From the NCBI GenBank assembly GCA_963764345.1, contig CAVXSF010000026.1, positions 1 through 64,000 of the forward strand: 64,000 nucleotides of DNA. Direction: 5' to 3'. The notes below the pieces were generated by a model. The model saw only the letters and a list, made by a program, of their open reading frames with translations, made no database searches and was not told the DNA's origin. Position numbers and translations under genes: made by a program. How positions within the stretch are numbered: position 1 is the stretch's first letter; each line of letters begins with the position of its first letter. This document shows positions 12,427-21,692 of this stretch, piece by piece. Source of the stretch: DASQZK01 sp963764345 (lineage in GTDB: Bacteria > Bacteroidota > Bacteroidia > Bacteroidales > GCA-2748055).

Positions 12427-13608
12427 ATGGAATTCAACTATTTTTTAGGACGGAGATTTGGCAAGACCCCGGAATTTATGAAGAAACACGTTCCTGCCTG
12501 TACGAAAGTGCTTGATCTGGGAGTTCCAGATATGTTATCGGAGTATCTTTCGGAAAAGTACGGAATATCTTCTCTCAGGAATATTTCAGGGATCATTCAG
12601 GAAGAAATACCTGACATTTATGTTACGTCATGGCCAAACGTGCTCGGTCCGATTTTCAATTTCCGGCTCAAAAGAGTACTTAAAAAGGGGCGGGTAAAAA
12701 AAGTATTACGAGAAATTCCATTCCAGAAGCCCGTATCGGATGAATGTTTTAGCTACTACAAAAACCATCTGGTCTGTGATGAAAATCTAAAAAGGTCCAA
12801 TCCGGTTGGAATACGGTTTTACGTCTGGGCATGGGTCATGTGTTATATCCGGAAAGCATATTATTCCCGCGTTGATGGCGTAATGCACTATACCGAGAAT
12901 AATGGAAAAATTCCAGAAAGTTACGGGGTAAATCCGGAGAAGATTATTGTTACGTTTAATTCTCCGGATACTGCAAATCTCCGGCTTGTATATGAGAAAC
13001 TGCTGAAGAAGCCCGGATTGAAGGAGTTTTCAGAGTACCGTTTGATACATGTTGGGCGGCTGGTGCCTTGGAAGAGGGTGGAAATGCTTTTACAAGCCAC
13101 AGCAGATCTTTCAAAGGATTTCCCTGATACCGAACTTATCGTCATTGGCCGCGGACCTGAAAAGGATAGACTGGAGCATCTTGCCATGGACTTGAAAATA
13201 AGTAACAGGGTTATTTTTGCAGGTGATATTTATGAACCGGAAGCCCTGGGTGAATATTTATTATCTTCCTCTGTGTATGTCCTTGCCGGCATGGGAGGAC
13301 TCTCTGTCAATGAAGCCATGAGTTTCGGTAAACCGATAATTGTCTCCAGAGGCGACGGTACGGAAAGGTCCCTTGTCATAAATGGGAAAAACGGACTTTA
13401 TTTTGAAGAGGGAAATGTTCAGGATTTGACTGAAAAGATCAGACAGTTGTTCGAAAACCCTGAGCTGGGTAAATCGATGGGAAATGAATCGCTCAGGTTG
13501 ATCAGAACCAAAGTGAATATAGATCAGGTTTCCGAACGATTCAGGCAGGCGTTCAGGATCATAAGCGGGAAAATTGAGCGGGGAAATGAACCAATACATC
13601 CCAGATGA
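12427..13608 (+). CDS. GT4 glycosyltransferase with an unusual, methyltransferase-like N-terminus
   Basis: Residues from about 200 onward are a clear GT4 / GT-B C-terminal domain: LIHVGRLVPWKRVEMLL, then ELIVIGRGPEKDRL, then VLAGMGGLSVNEAMSFGKPI and NGLYFEEGN. The start is odd. A normal GT4 enzyme opens with a short beta strand and a glycine-rich loop. Here residues 1-50 read FLGRRFGKTPEF...TKVLDLGVPDMLSEYLSEKYG, which resembles the opening of a small class I SAM methyltransferase. The GT part appears to enter at about residue 65 (PDIYVTSWPNVLGPIF). It may be a real fusion or a deletion joining two genes. The next gene overlaps by 4 bp (ATGA), which supports one operon. Confidence 0.8.
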   Translation: MEFNYFLGRRFGKTPEFMKKHVPACTKVLDLGVPDMLSEYLSEKYGISSLRNISGIIQEEIPDIYVTSWPNVLGPIFNFRLKRVLKKGRVKKVLREIPFQKPVSDECFSYYKNHLVCDENLKRSNPVGIRFYVWAWVMCYIRKAYYSRVDGVMHYTENNGKIPESYGVNPEKIIVTFNSPDTANLRLVYEKLLKKPGLKEFSEYRLIHVGRLVPWKRVEMLLQATADLSKDFPDTELIVIGRGPEKDRLEHLAMDLKISNRVIFAGDIYEPEALGEYLLSSSVYVLAGMGGLSVNEAMSFGKPIIVSRGDGTERSLVINGKNGLYFEEGNVQDLTEKIRQLFENPELGKSMGNESLRLIRTKVNIDQVSERFRQAFRIISGKIERGNEPIHPR

Positions 13609-14870
13609 AAGTGACGATTCTAAATACAACAGACAGGACTGGCGGAGCTGCAATTGCTGCATTCAGGCTTTTCAAGGCTCTTAAGGCAGCCGGGGTCAGT
13701 TCCGGAATGCTCGTACGTGACAGCGTTACCTCGGAGTCGGGACTGGAAAGCAGGGATCACGGATTTTTCAGGAAATGGATTAATTTTTTCCGCTTTGTTG
13801 CTGAAAGGATTTATTTTTTACCCTTTGAAAGGTCAAAAGAAGTACGATTTAGTTTTTCAATTGCCAACACGGGAGAAAATATCAGTGGATTGAATGTAGT
13901 CAGGAATGCTGATATTATACACCTGCATTGGATAAACCAGGGTTTTCTTTCGCTGAAGGATTTACGGAAAATCATCGCTACCGGTAAGCCCCTGGTCTGG
14001 ACATTACACGACTCCTGGCCATTTACCGGGGGATGCCATCTTACCGGGGACTGCCAAAGATTCATGCTTGAATGTGGCTGTTGTCCATTTCTGAGACGCC
14101 CGCATGATGGCGATTTGTCTCACCGCTTGCTTTTGAAAAAAAGGAAGTTATACAATCGGGCAAACATAACGTTTGTCGGCTGTAGCGACTGGATGGCTTT
14201 AAGGGCTGCAAAAAGTACTCTTGTGAAGGGTTTCAGGATAGAATCCATACCAAATCCTATCGATACAGAGCTGTTTTATCCCGGAGATCGGGAAAAAGCC
14301 AGGGAAGAACTTGGTCTGCCCCGTGACAGATTTCTTATACTGTGTGGTGCTGCTAACCTGAAAGATCCCAAAAAGGGCTTTCGTCATTTAATCGAAGCCA
14401 TAAACTTATTGAGTAAACGCATTCCCGGATTCATTGATTCAGCCTCACTTGTTACTTTCGGAAAAACAGATGAACAAATGGCTGCCGGTATCTCGATTAT
14501 TCCCATACGGTATCTGGAGGATGAAACCAAAGTGGTTGCTCTTTATCAGGCTTGTGATGTTTTTGTTAACCCCTCCCTTCAGGAAAACCTGCCGAACACC
14601 ATCATGGAATCTATGTCATGTGGTTTACCGGTCGTGGCGTTTAAGACGGGCGGAGTCCCAGAGATGATAACTCACCAGAAAACAGGTTATCTTGCCGCTC
14701 TGGGCGACCCGGTCGATTTATCGTGTGGGATAGAATGGATGTACACATTCACTGACAGGGAAAGCCTTGGACGGAACTGCCGTGAAAAAGTCCTTCAAGA
14801 TTATTCTTACGAAATAGTTGCCCAAAAATACCGTTCACTTTACGAGTCCATACTGAATCATGAATCGTAA
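13605..14870 (+). CDS. GT4 glycosyltransferase (WcaC-like)
   Basis: The 421-residue enzyme opens with VTILNTTDRTGGAAIAAFRL, the usual N-terminus of this group, followed by IIHLHWINQGFLS and LVWTLHDSWPFTGGCH. The acceptor half ends in CX-rich GDCQRFMLECGCCPF. The C-terminal donor-binding half has ILCGAANLKDPKKGF and then VFVNPSLQENLPNTIMESM with conserved E residues and GLPVVAFKTGG. It transfers a nucleotide-sugar residue to a growing polysaccharide in the cytoplasm. The sugar cannot be read from the sequence. It overlaps both neighbours by 4 and 11 bp. Confidence 0.9.
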   Translation: MKVTILNTTDRTGGAAIAAFRLFKALKAAGVSSGMLVRDSVTSESGLESRDHGFFRKWINFFRFVAERIYFLPFERSKEVRFSFSIANTGENISGLNVVRNADIIHLHWINQGFLSLKDLRKIIATGKPLVWTLHDSWPFTGGCHLTGDCQRFMLECGCCPFLRRPHDGDLSHRLLLKKRKLYNRANITFVGCSDWMALRAAKSTLVKGFRIESIPNPIDTELFYPGDREKAREELGLPRDRFLILCGAANLKDPKKGFRHLIEAINLLSKRIPGFIDSASLVTFGKTDEQMAAGISIIPIRYLEDETKVVALYQACDVFVNPSLQENLPNTIMESMSCGLPVVAFKTGGVPEMITHQKTGYLAALGDPVDLSCGIEWMYTFTDRESLGRNCREKVLQDYSYEIVAQKYRSLYESILNHES

Positions 14871-15612
14871 TCCTGTAATATCTGTCATAACGGTGGTTTA
14901 TAACGCCGGCGAGATGCTCCAGCGAACGCTGGACAGTATAAAAAGGCAGACTTATACCAACATCGAGACCATCGTTGTAGACGGTGGATCAACGGATAGT
15001 ACAATGGATATTGTAAGGAATAACCAAGATGTCATTACAAGGTGGGTGAGTGAGCCCGATGAAGGTCTGTACGATGCAATGAATAAAGGCTTAATCATGG
15101 CAACAGGGGATTACCTCTGGTTTATAAATGCCGGTGATGAAATTTTTGACGAGACGATCCTGACCGGAATTTTTGAAAAAGAGAGTACGAAGAGTGATAT
15201 CTATTATGGAGAAACCATGATCATCGATGAAAGGGGGAAAGAGATCGGGATGCGCAGGCTTAAGGCGCCGGAGAAGCTTTCCTGGAAAAGTCTGATCAAT
15301 GGAATGGTTGTTTGCCATCAGTCATTCCTTGTCCGCAAAAGTAAGGCCCCGGTGTACGAGACAGAATTCAGGATCGCTGCCGATTATTCATGGATGTTGC
15401 AGGCACTTAAAAATGCGGATTCGGTAACCAATACACATCTCATTCTCTCCCGGTTTCTGGATGGCGGACTCAACAAGAAAAACATCCGCCGGGCACTTTC
15501 AGAACGGTTCAGAATCATGGTGAAGCACTATGGGTTCTTCAGGGTATTTTTCATGCATTTCCCCATCGCGGTCAGGTTTGTGTATTATGTGATCAAAAAT
15601 AAACGATTCTGA
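14860..15612 (+). CDS. GT2 family glycosyltransferase
   Basis: This 250-residue enzyme is a GT-A fold inverting transferase. It starts with VISVITVVYNAGEMLQRTLD, then IETIVVDGGSTDSTMDIV, and carries SEPDEGLYDAMNKG and GDYLWFINAGDE, the metal-binding acidic region. The C-terminal part has a basic stretch and a hydrophobic helix (FFMHFPIAVRFVYYVIKN). Related proteins add single sugars in colanic-acid-like or exopolysaccharide pathways. The gene overlaps the end of the preceding GT4 gene and is the last in the cluster; only 11 bp separate its stop from the convergent yfhO gene. Confidence 0.92.
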   Translation: MNRNPVISVITVVYNAGEMLQRTLDSIKRQTYTNIETIVVDGGSTDSTMDIVRNNQDVITRWVSEPDEGLYDAMNKGLIMATGDYLWFINAGDEIFDETILTGIFEKESTKSDIYYGETMIIDERGKEIGMRRLKAPEKLSWKSLINGMVVCHQSFLVRKSKAPVYETEFRIAADYSWMLQALKNADSVTNTHLILSRFLDGGLNKKNIRRALSERFRIMVKHYGFFRVFFMHFPIAVRFVYYVIKNKRF

Positions 15613-15623
15613 CCCCGTGCTAT

Positions 15624-18061
15624 CTATTCACTTACTCTGTCTTTTCTCGTTTTTCGCCATTCATAAAATGCTCCCCCAAGAACTAACAGAATTACCAGGT
15701 ATGAAAATCCTGCCGAAATTTTTCTTCCTTCATAAAAGGATTTCGGATGGTAAACGAAATGTATTGTGTGTTCACCTGCAGGAATAATCATACCTCTAAG
15801 TACAAAATCCACCTGGGTTATGGGCGCTTCTTTTCCGTCAATAGTCGCTTTCCAGCCTTTGGGGTAATAAATTTCAGAGAAAACGACAAATCTTGTACCT
15901 GAGGCACTCGAATGATAGGTGAGCTGATCGGGTGCATATTTAGTAAGCTTTATGGAATCAGCAGAATCGGGTGAGGAAATGGTTGCATTCCCAAGTACAG
16001 CGTGAAATTTATCGTTGATAACTGCCGTAGTTGCGGGATTTATTTTGCCGAGAGTTGCAATTTCATCATCCGGGGTGGGGACCCATCTCAGGCTGTCGAC
16101 AAACCAGGCATTTCCCATGGCATCTGGATTTTTGATAACACGCCGGCTCTTTTTATCATCGCTCACTGTAATGATGTACTTTGTATTCAGCATATCGAGA
16201 ACGTTCATATTCTGGTTTCCGATATATCTTTCTATCAGCTGCTGATACCTTTTGAGTTTTGCACCGTGGTAACCACCGATGGACTTATGGAAATAGGAGG
16301 TCGTGGCATCATTAAAAGGGTCAACCGTAAGATTCAGTACCCGGTAGTAAGTAGTGTCCTGCATAATCAGTTTGTCGGCCTGGGTAGGCATAGTTTGAGA
16401 TTCTTCAACCCTCCTGGTCACAAAATAGTCATTATTGACGTACCGTTTATCCACAGTCCAGAGATCGGCCAGTACCAGGATGATCATACCAGGTAACAAA
16501 TAGTCACTCTTCAGAAGTTTCTTAAAATACAGAAATATAAGTCCGGCTGCCAGCGAAATGAACACGAAGGCCCTGAAGGCATCCATTCGGAGAAGTGTGG
16601 CCCGGTCATTCATAAGGGCGGGAACAAGAGCCTGGGGAAGATTTTTATCTGCAGGGGAGGAAAAGTCCAGCATGTTATAACCTATAACAGCAAAAAACAG
16701 GGTTAGTCCACCCACGATAAAATAACTATACTTAAGTGCTGTCAGGAGTCTGGCGTTTTCCATTTTTTCTGTGAGAATTTTTCTGAGTCCCAGCAATGCC
16801 CCTAAAGGAATGGCAAAAGAGGCAATGACCAGGATCATGGACACGGTCCTGAACTTGTTATATCCGGGAAGGTAATCGATAAACAGATCGGAAAGGACGA
16901 AGAAATTTTTACCCCAGGCAAGCAGTATCGAAAAGACGGTCGCCGAAATTAGCCACCATTTAACCGGACCCTCAAGGAAGAACAGTGCGAAGATGAAAAG
17001 GAAAATGGTGATGGCGCCCACATAGACCGGGCCCGCAGTGAAACGCTGATGGCCGAAATAGGTTGGCATTCTTTGTGAGAGGCTCTCAATCTGTGCTTCA
17101 GGATAGCCGCTCTGTCGGAGCAATCCGGCCACTTTTGAATTTTTGGGAAGTGAACCGGCTGATGGTCCTCCCATAAAGTCGGGTATAAGCAATGTCATGG
17201 TTTCTCCGATCCCATAACTATAGTCATTTAAAATATAGCTTTTATCCAGACCGGAGGTCTGATCGCCGCTATTCTCGGTGAGTTCTGAAGGTCCGCGTGT
17301 GCTGTATTTGCCATACTGATATGTCGTCCACAGGGAGGTAGCATTGGGAAGAAGTCCGAATATCATTGCTCCGGCAACCACGGCGGATGCAACCAGGAAT
17401 TTTTTGAAAGTTTTTTCCCTGATGGCTTCAAAAAGTTGGATCAGGACGTACAAAGCCATCATCAGGAGAAGGTAATAGGTGATCTGAAAGTGATTTGTGG
17501 CAATTTCAAGGCCAATGGCCACCATGGTAATCAATCCGCCGGTAACGAAATTACCTCTGTAAGTAAGTATTATTCCTGCCACCACAGGCGCCATATAGCC
17601 TATAGCATAAGCTTTGGTAATGTGTCCGGCAAGTATAATGATGATATTGTACGAAGTAAAGGCAAAGGCAACAGATCCCAGGAATGCCAGAAGAGGTTTC
17701 ATTTTTAAAACACGCAGAAGGAAATAAAATCCCAGAAGGTAGGTGAACAGGATGCCCACGGTATAATAGGGAAGATAAAGCCTGAAGATCTGCAGCAGCT
17801 GATGATAAATATCAAAGGATTTTCCGCTCCGGATCTGGAAGGCAGGCATACCGCCAAACATGGAATTTGTCCAGAGGGCATCCTTCCCGGTCTGCTCATG
17901 GTACACATTCGAGTTCGTGTTTCATCCCGTTGACCTGCCGTCATGTCGCTTTGTTGCAGGACTTTGCCCTGGATGACCGGGCTGAAGTATGTATAAGCAA
18001 TAACGATGAATAGCAGAATTGCCAGAATGTCGGGAAAAACGGATCTGAGCACCTTTTTCAT
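15624..18061 (-). CDS. YfhO family membrane protein (one frameshift)
   Basis: The protein has about 12 or more transmembrane helices followed by a soluble C-terminal part. It opens with MKKVLRSVFPDILAILLFIV and SDMTAGQ, then the family segment ALWTNSMFGGMPAFQI. The C-terminal domain has VFSEIYYPKGWKATIDGKEA, a known YfhO signature. Family members are GT-C type membrane proteins linked to glycosylation of teichoic acids or lipids in Firmicutes; the role in Bacteroidota is not established. A one-base loss near 17915 breaks the frame. The start at 18061 lies 25 bp after the glyS stop, so the two may be co-transcribed. Confidence 0.85.
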
Positions 18062-18086
18062 GGCTGTGGTTTTAAAAGTTGAAGAT

Positions 18087-19640
18087 TTATGAAAGATTTT
18101 CAAAGAGTCTCCTGAAGCTTACCTTTTCAGAAATAATGTCATGAACTTCTTCAATGTTGATCCTGTCCTGTTCCATGGTGTCACGGTAACGGATGGTGAC
18201 GGTATTATCTTCCTTTGTCTGATGATCAACTGTAATACAATACGGGGTACCGATGGCATCCTGTCTCCGGTAACGCTTGCCAATGGAATCTTTCTCATCG
18301 TACTGGCAGTTAAAGTCGAATTTCATCCTGTTTATAATTTGCCTGGCTTTTTCAGGCAGCCCGTCCTTCTTAACCAGTGGCATAACAGCCAGTTTCACCG
18401 GTGCCAGGACCGGAGGAATTTTCATCAGCACCCGCAGATCTTTTGAACCGTCTTCTTTGGTCAGTTCTTCTTCGGTATAAGCCGCAGAAACGATCTGGAG
18501 GAACATCCGGTCAACACCGATGGAGGTTTCAATAACATAAGGAACATAGGACTCCCCAAGGTCAGGATCGAAGTACTGCAGCTTTTTACCTGAATATTCC
18601 TGATGCTGGCTCAAATCAAAATCCGTGCGGGAATGAATACCTTCCACCTCCTTGAATCCGAAGGGGAATTTAAATTCCACATCTGTTGCTGCATTGGCAT
18701 AATGTGCAAGCTTATCGTGATCGTGGAACCGGTAATTTTCCTCCCCGAAGCCAAGAGCCTGATGCCATTTCATTCTGACATTCTTCCAGTGCTCAAACCA
18801 GCCCATCTCCTCTCCGGGTTTGACAAAAAATTGCATTTCCATCTGCTCAAACTCACGCATCCGGAAAATGAACTGTCTTGCTACAATTTCATTCCGGAAA
18901 GCCTTCCCGATCTGGGCAATCCCAAAGGGCAGCTTCATCCTTCCTGTTTTTTGAACATTGAGGTAATTTACAAAAATTCCCTGAGCTGTTTCCGGACGGA
19001 GATAAATTTTCAATGATCCGTCAGAGGTTGATCCAATTTCGGTTGAAAACATGAGATTGAACTGCCGGACATCGGTCCAGTTCCGGGTTCCCGACACCGG
19101 ATCGACAATTTCACAGTCAAGGATAATTTGTTTCAGCTCTGCCAGATCTGTATCATTAATGGCTTTTACAAAACGAGCCTTTACTTCATCATATTTATCC
19201 TGATTCTGTAATACACGTTCATTGGTTTCCCGGAAGACTTTTTCGTCAAAGCTGTCGCCAAATCTTTTTTTTGCTTTTTCTATTTCTTTATCGATCTTTT
19301 CCTCAATCCTGGAAAGATATTCTTCCACAAGAACGTCGGCGCGGTATCGTTTCTTGGAGTCTTTGTTGTCGATGAGGGGATCGTTGAAGGCATCGACATG
19401 GCCGGAAGCTTTCCAGACTTTCGGATGCATGAAAATGGCCGAATCGAGGCCTACCACATTTTCATTCAGGAGGACCATTGAATCCCACCAGTATTTTTTA
19501 ATGTTGTTTTTCAGCTCAACGCCATACTGTCCGTAATCATAAACAGCTGCCAACCCGTCGTAGATTTCACTTGAAGGAAATACAAATCCATATTCTTTGC
19601 AATGTGCCACGAGTTTTTTAAAATGATCTTCCTGCGCCAT
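18087..19640 (-). CDS. glyS: Glycyl-tRNA synthetase (single-chain alpha2 type)
   Basis: The 517-residue protein charges tRNA-Gly with glycine. It is the dimeric class II form, not the alpha2beta2 bacterial form. Visible features: FVFPSSEIYDGLAAVYDYGQYG at the N-terminus (truncated here for quoting), RPETAQGIFVNYLN and FRNEIVARQFIFRMREFEQMEM as motif 2, and SYVPYVIETSIGVDRMFL as motif 3. The C-terminal anticodon-binding domain starts near LAPVKLAVMPLVKKDG. Length is normal for the family. It reads toward yfhO on the same strand. Confidence 0.96.
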   Translation of the reverse strand: MAQEDHFKKLVAHCKEYGFVFPSSEIYDGLAAVYDYGQYGVELKNNIKKYWWDSMVLLNENVVGLDSAIFMHPKVWKASGHVDAFNDPLIDNKDSKKRYRADVLVEEYLSRIEEKIDKEIEKAKKRFGDSFDEKVFRETNERVLQNQDKYDEVKARFVKAINDTDLAELKQIILDCEIVDPVSGTRNWTDVRQFNLMFSTEIGSTSDGSLKIYLRPETAQGIFVNYLNVQKTGRMKLPFGIAQIGKAFRNEIVARQFIFRMREFEQMEMQFFVKPGEEMGWFEHWKNVRMKWHQALGFGEENYRFHDHDKLAHYANAATDVEFKFPFGFKEVEGIHSRTDFDLSQHQEYSGKKLQYFDPDLGESYVPYVIETSIGVDRMFLQIVSAAYTEEELTKEDGSKDLRVLMKIPPVLAPVKLAVMPLVKKDGLPEKARQIINRMKFDFNCQYDEKDSIGKRYRRQDAIGTPYCITVDHQTKEDNTVTIRYRDTMEQDRINIEEVHDIISEKVSFRRLFENLS

Positions 19641-19947
19641 AGAATAATTTTCTTAATGGTTTCAAAATGAATTGACAAAAATAACTTAAATACTTTGGTT
19701 TTCATATATGATGACCATGAAATGCTTCAGGTGCATAACACTGTTCACAGTTCATTTTAACAAAGGTATCGTGATGAAGCTTCCCAACAGTACACGAAAT
19801 AGATGTGATTTATTATCTTTGATACCGGGTTTACTAAGACGCCGGAGACACATGGTACAAAGGGAAAGGTTCTGCGTGCCATAGCCCCCGGACTACAGGG
19901 TCATAGTGTGCCCGTGTTTTAGTGTCTAAAAAAGCACTGATATAAGC
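19641..19947. other. Intergenic gap between divergent glyS and nadB
   Basis: This 307-bp stretch separates two divergent genes. A TATCTTTG at 19814-19821 matches the Bacteroidota -7 element for nadB, but no TTTG lies at the expected distance upstream. I see no RNA gene, no strong hairpin and no convincing short gene. Confidence 0.5.
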
Positions 19948-21534
19948 ATGGAAAAGAAAGTTGATTTCCTGGTCATAGGTACAGGCCTTGCAGGATTGAG
20001 CTATGCTCTGAAGGTCGCCGATCACGGGTCGGTTTGTTTAATCACCAAGGCCACGCTGGAGGAGACGAATACCAGGTATGCACAAGGGGGTATTGCTGCG
20101 GTTACCTATGAACCTGACAATTATGAAAAGCATGTCAGGGATACCCTTATTGCCGGAGCAGGCTTATGCAATGAGGAGGTAGTCAGAATGGTTGTCAGCG
20201 AGGCTCCTGAGCAGATCAACCAGCTGATTAACTGGGGAACGCATTTCGACCGTGAGTCAAGTGGTAAATACGATCTGGCAAGGGAGGGAGGACATTCGGA
20301 GCACCGGATTCTTCATTATAAGGATCATACGGGAGAGGAAATTCAAAGAGCTTTGTCGGAAAGGGTTCGTGCACATAAAAACATTGAGATCCTTGAAAGT
20401 CATTTCGCTGTTGACCTGATCACCCAGCATCATCTTGGAAGACTGGTAAAGCGATATTATCAGGATATTGAATGTTACGGTGCCTATGTGCTGGATCTCC
20501 AAACCCATGCAATCAGAAAAATCCTTTCAAGGGTTACTCTGCTTGCCACCGGAGGCGCAGGGAACCTTTACCAGACGACCACTAATCCGGCGGTGGCTAC
20601 AGGAGATGGCATTGCCATGGTATACCGGGCGAAGGGTATCATCGACAATATGGAGTTTCTTCAGTTCCATCCTACTTCACTTTTCAATCCGGGTGAAAGG
20701 CCTTCATTTTTAATCACTGAGGCTATGAGAGGATTTGGCGGCGTTTTAAAAAACCAGGACGGGAGAGAATTCATGCAGAAGTATGATGAAAGGGGAAGTC
20801 TGGCTCCTCGTGATATTGTAGCCCGGGCTATCGACAACGAGATGAAGATCACCGGTCATGAATATGTGTATCTGGATTGTACGCATCTCGACGTAGAAGG
20901 ACTTAAAAGTCATTTCCCGAATATTTATGAGAAATGCAAAAGCATTGGTATTGACATAACCAGCGATATGATCCCTGTTGTTCCGGCAGCCCATTATCTG
21001 TGCGGTGGTGTGGTGGTGGATTTGAACGGCAGAAGCTGGATAAACCGGCTGTATGCTGTGGGTGAAACATCGGCTACCGGTCTCCATGGTGCTAACCGGC
21101 TGGCTTCAAATTCACTTCTGGAAGCCATCGTATATGCCGATAAGGCCGCAGCTCATTCCCTGGAAAACATAAAGAACTATCATATTCCCGGTAAGATACC
21201 GGAATGGAACGATGAGGGCACCACACATACCGAAGAAATGATCCTTATCACCCAGAACCTGAAGGAAGTTCAGCAGATCATGACCAATTATGTCGGGATC
21301 GTCCGCTCAGAATTGCGTCTGACCCGTGCCGCTGACAGGCTGGAGATCATTTTCCGCGAGACGGAGGATCTCTACCGGAGGTCAAAGCTTTCCAAGGAAC
21401 TCTGTGAACTCAGGAATATCATCAATGTAGGATATCTGATCATTAAGATGGCACAGGCAAGGAAAGAAAGCAAGGGCTTGCATTATATGCTTGATCATCC
21501 GGGCACACAGATCAAAATAGACCAGGCAGGCTGA
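19948..21534 (+). CDS. nadB: L-aspartate oxidase
   Basis: This 528-residue flavoenzyme oxidises L-aspartate to iminoaspartate, the first step of de novo NAD synthesis. The FAD-binding loop is DFLVIGTGLAGLSYALKVA; the substrate region includes NTRYAQGGIAAV and MEFLQFHPTSL. HYLCGGVVVDLNGRS and GLHGANRLASNSLLEA near residues 350-390 are family signatures shared with succinate dehydrogenase flavoproteins but typical of NadB in this form. The C-terminal helical domain is complete. nadA and nadC are not in the window. Confidence 0.95.
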   Translation: MEKKVDFLVIGTGLAGLSYALKVADHGSVCLITKATLEETNTRYAQGGIAAVTYEPDNYEKHVRDTLIAGAGLCNEEVVRMVVSEAPEQINQLINWGTHFDRESSGKYDLAREGGHSEHRILHYKDHTGEEIQRALSERVRAHKNIEILESHFAVDLITQHHLGRLVKRYYQDIECYGAYVLDLQTHAIRKILSRVTLLATGGAGNLYQTTTNPAVATGDGIAMVYRAKGIIDNMEFLQFHPTSLFNPGERPSFLITEAMRGFGGVLKNQDGREFMQKYDERGSLAPRDIVARAIDNEMKITGHEYVYLDCTHLDVEGLKSHFPNIYEKCKSIGIDITSDMIPVVPAAHYLCGGVVVDLNGRSWINRLYAVGETSATGLHGANRLASNSLLEAIVYADKAAAHSLENIKNYHIPGKIPEWNDEGTTHTEEMILITQNLKEVQQIMTNYVGIVRSELRLTRAADRLEIIFRETEDLYRRSKLSKELCELRNIINVGYLIIKMAQARKESKGLHYMLDHPGTQIKIDQAG

Positions 21535-21692
21535 CCGGTCTCCTATCCTGCCTTCTGTTTAAAGTGCATTGTATCCTGCACCTGCATTTCTCCGGACACT
21601 CCTTTGAAGTTTTGGAACAGCGTAAAGGATGGCTGCGTTGGTGAACAGTAAACCTGTGACCTTCTCCGATGCCGGATGTCAGAGTAACGGGG

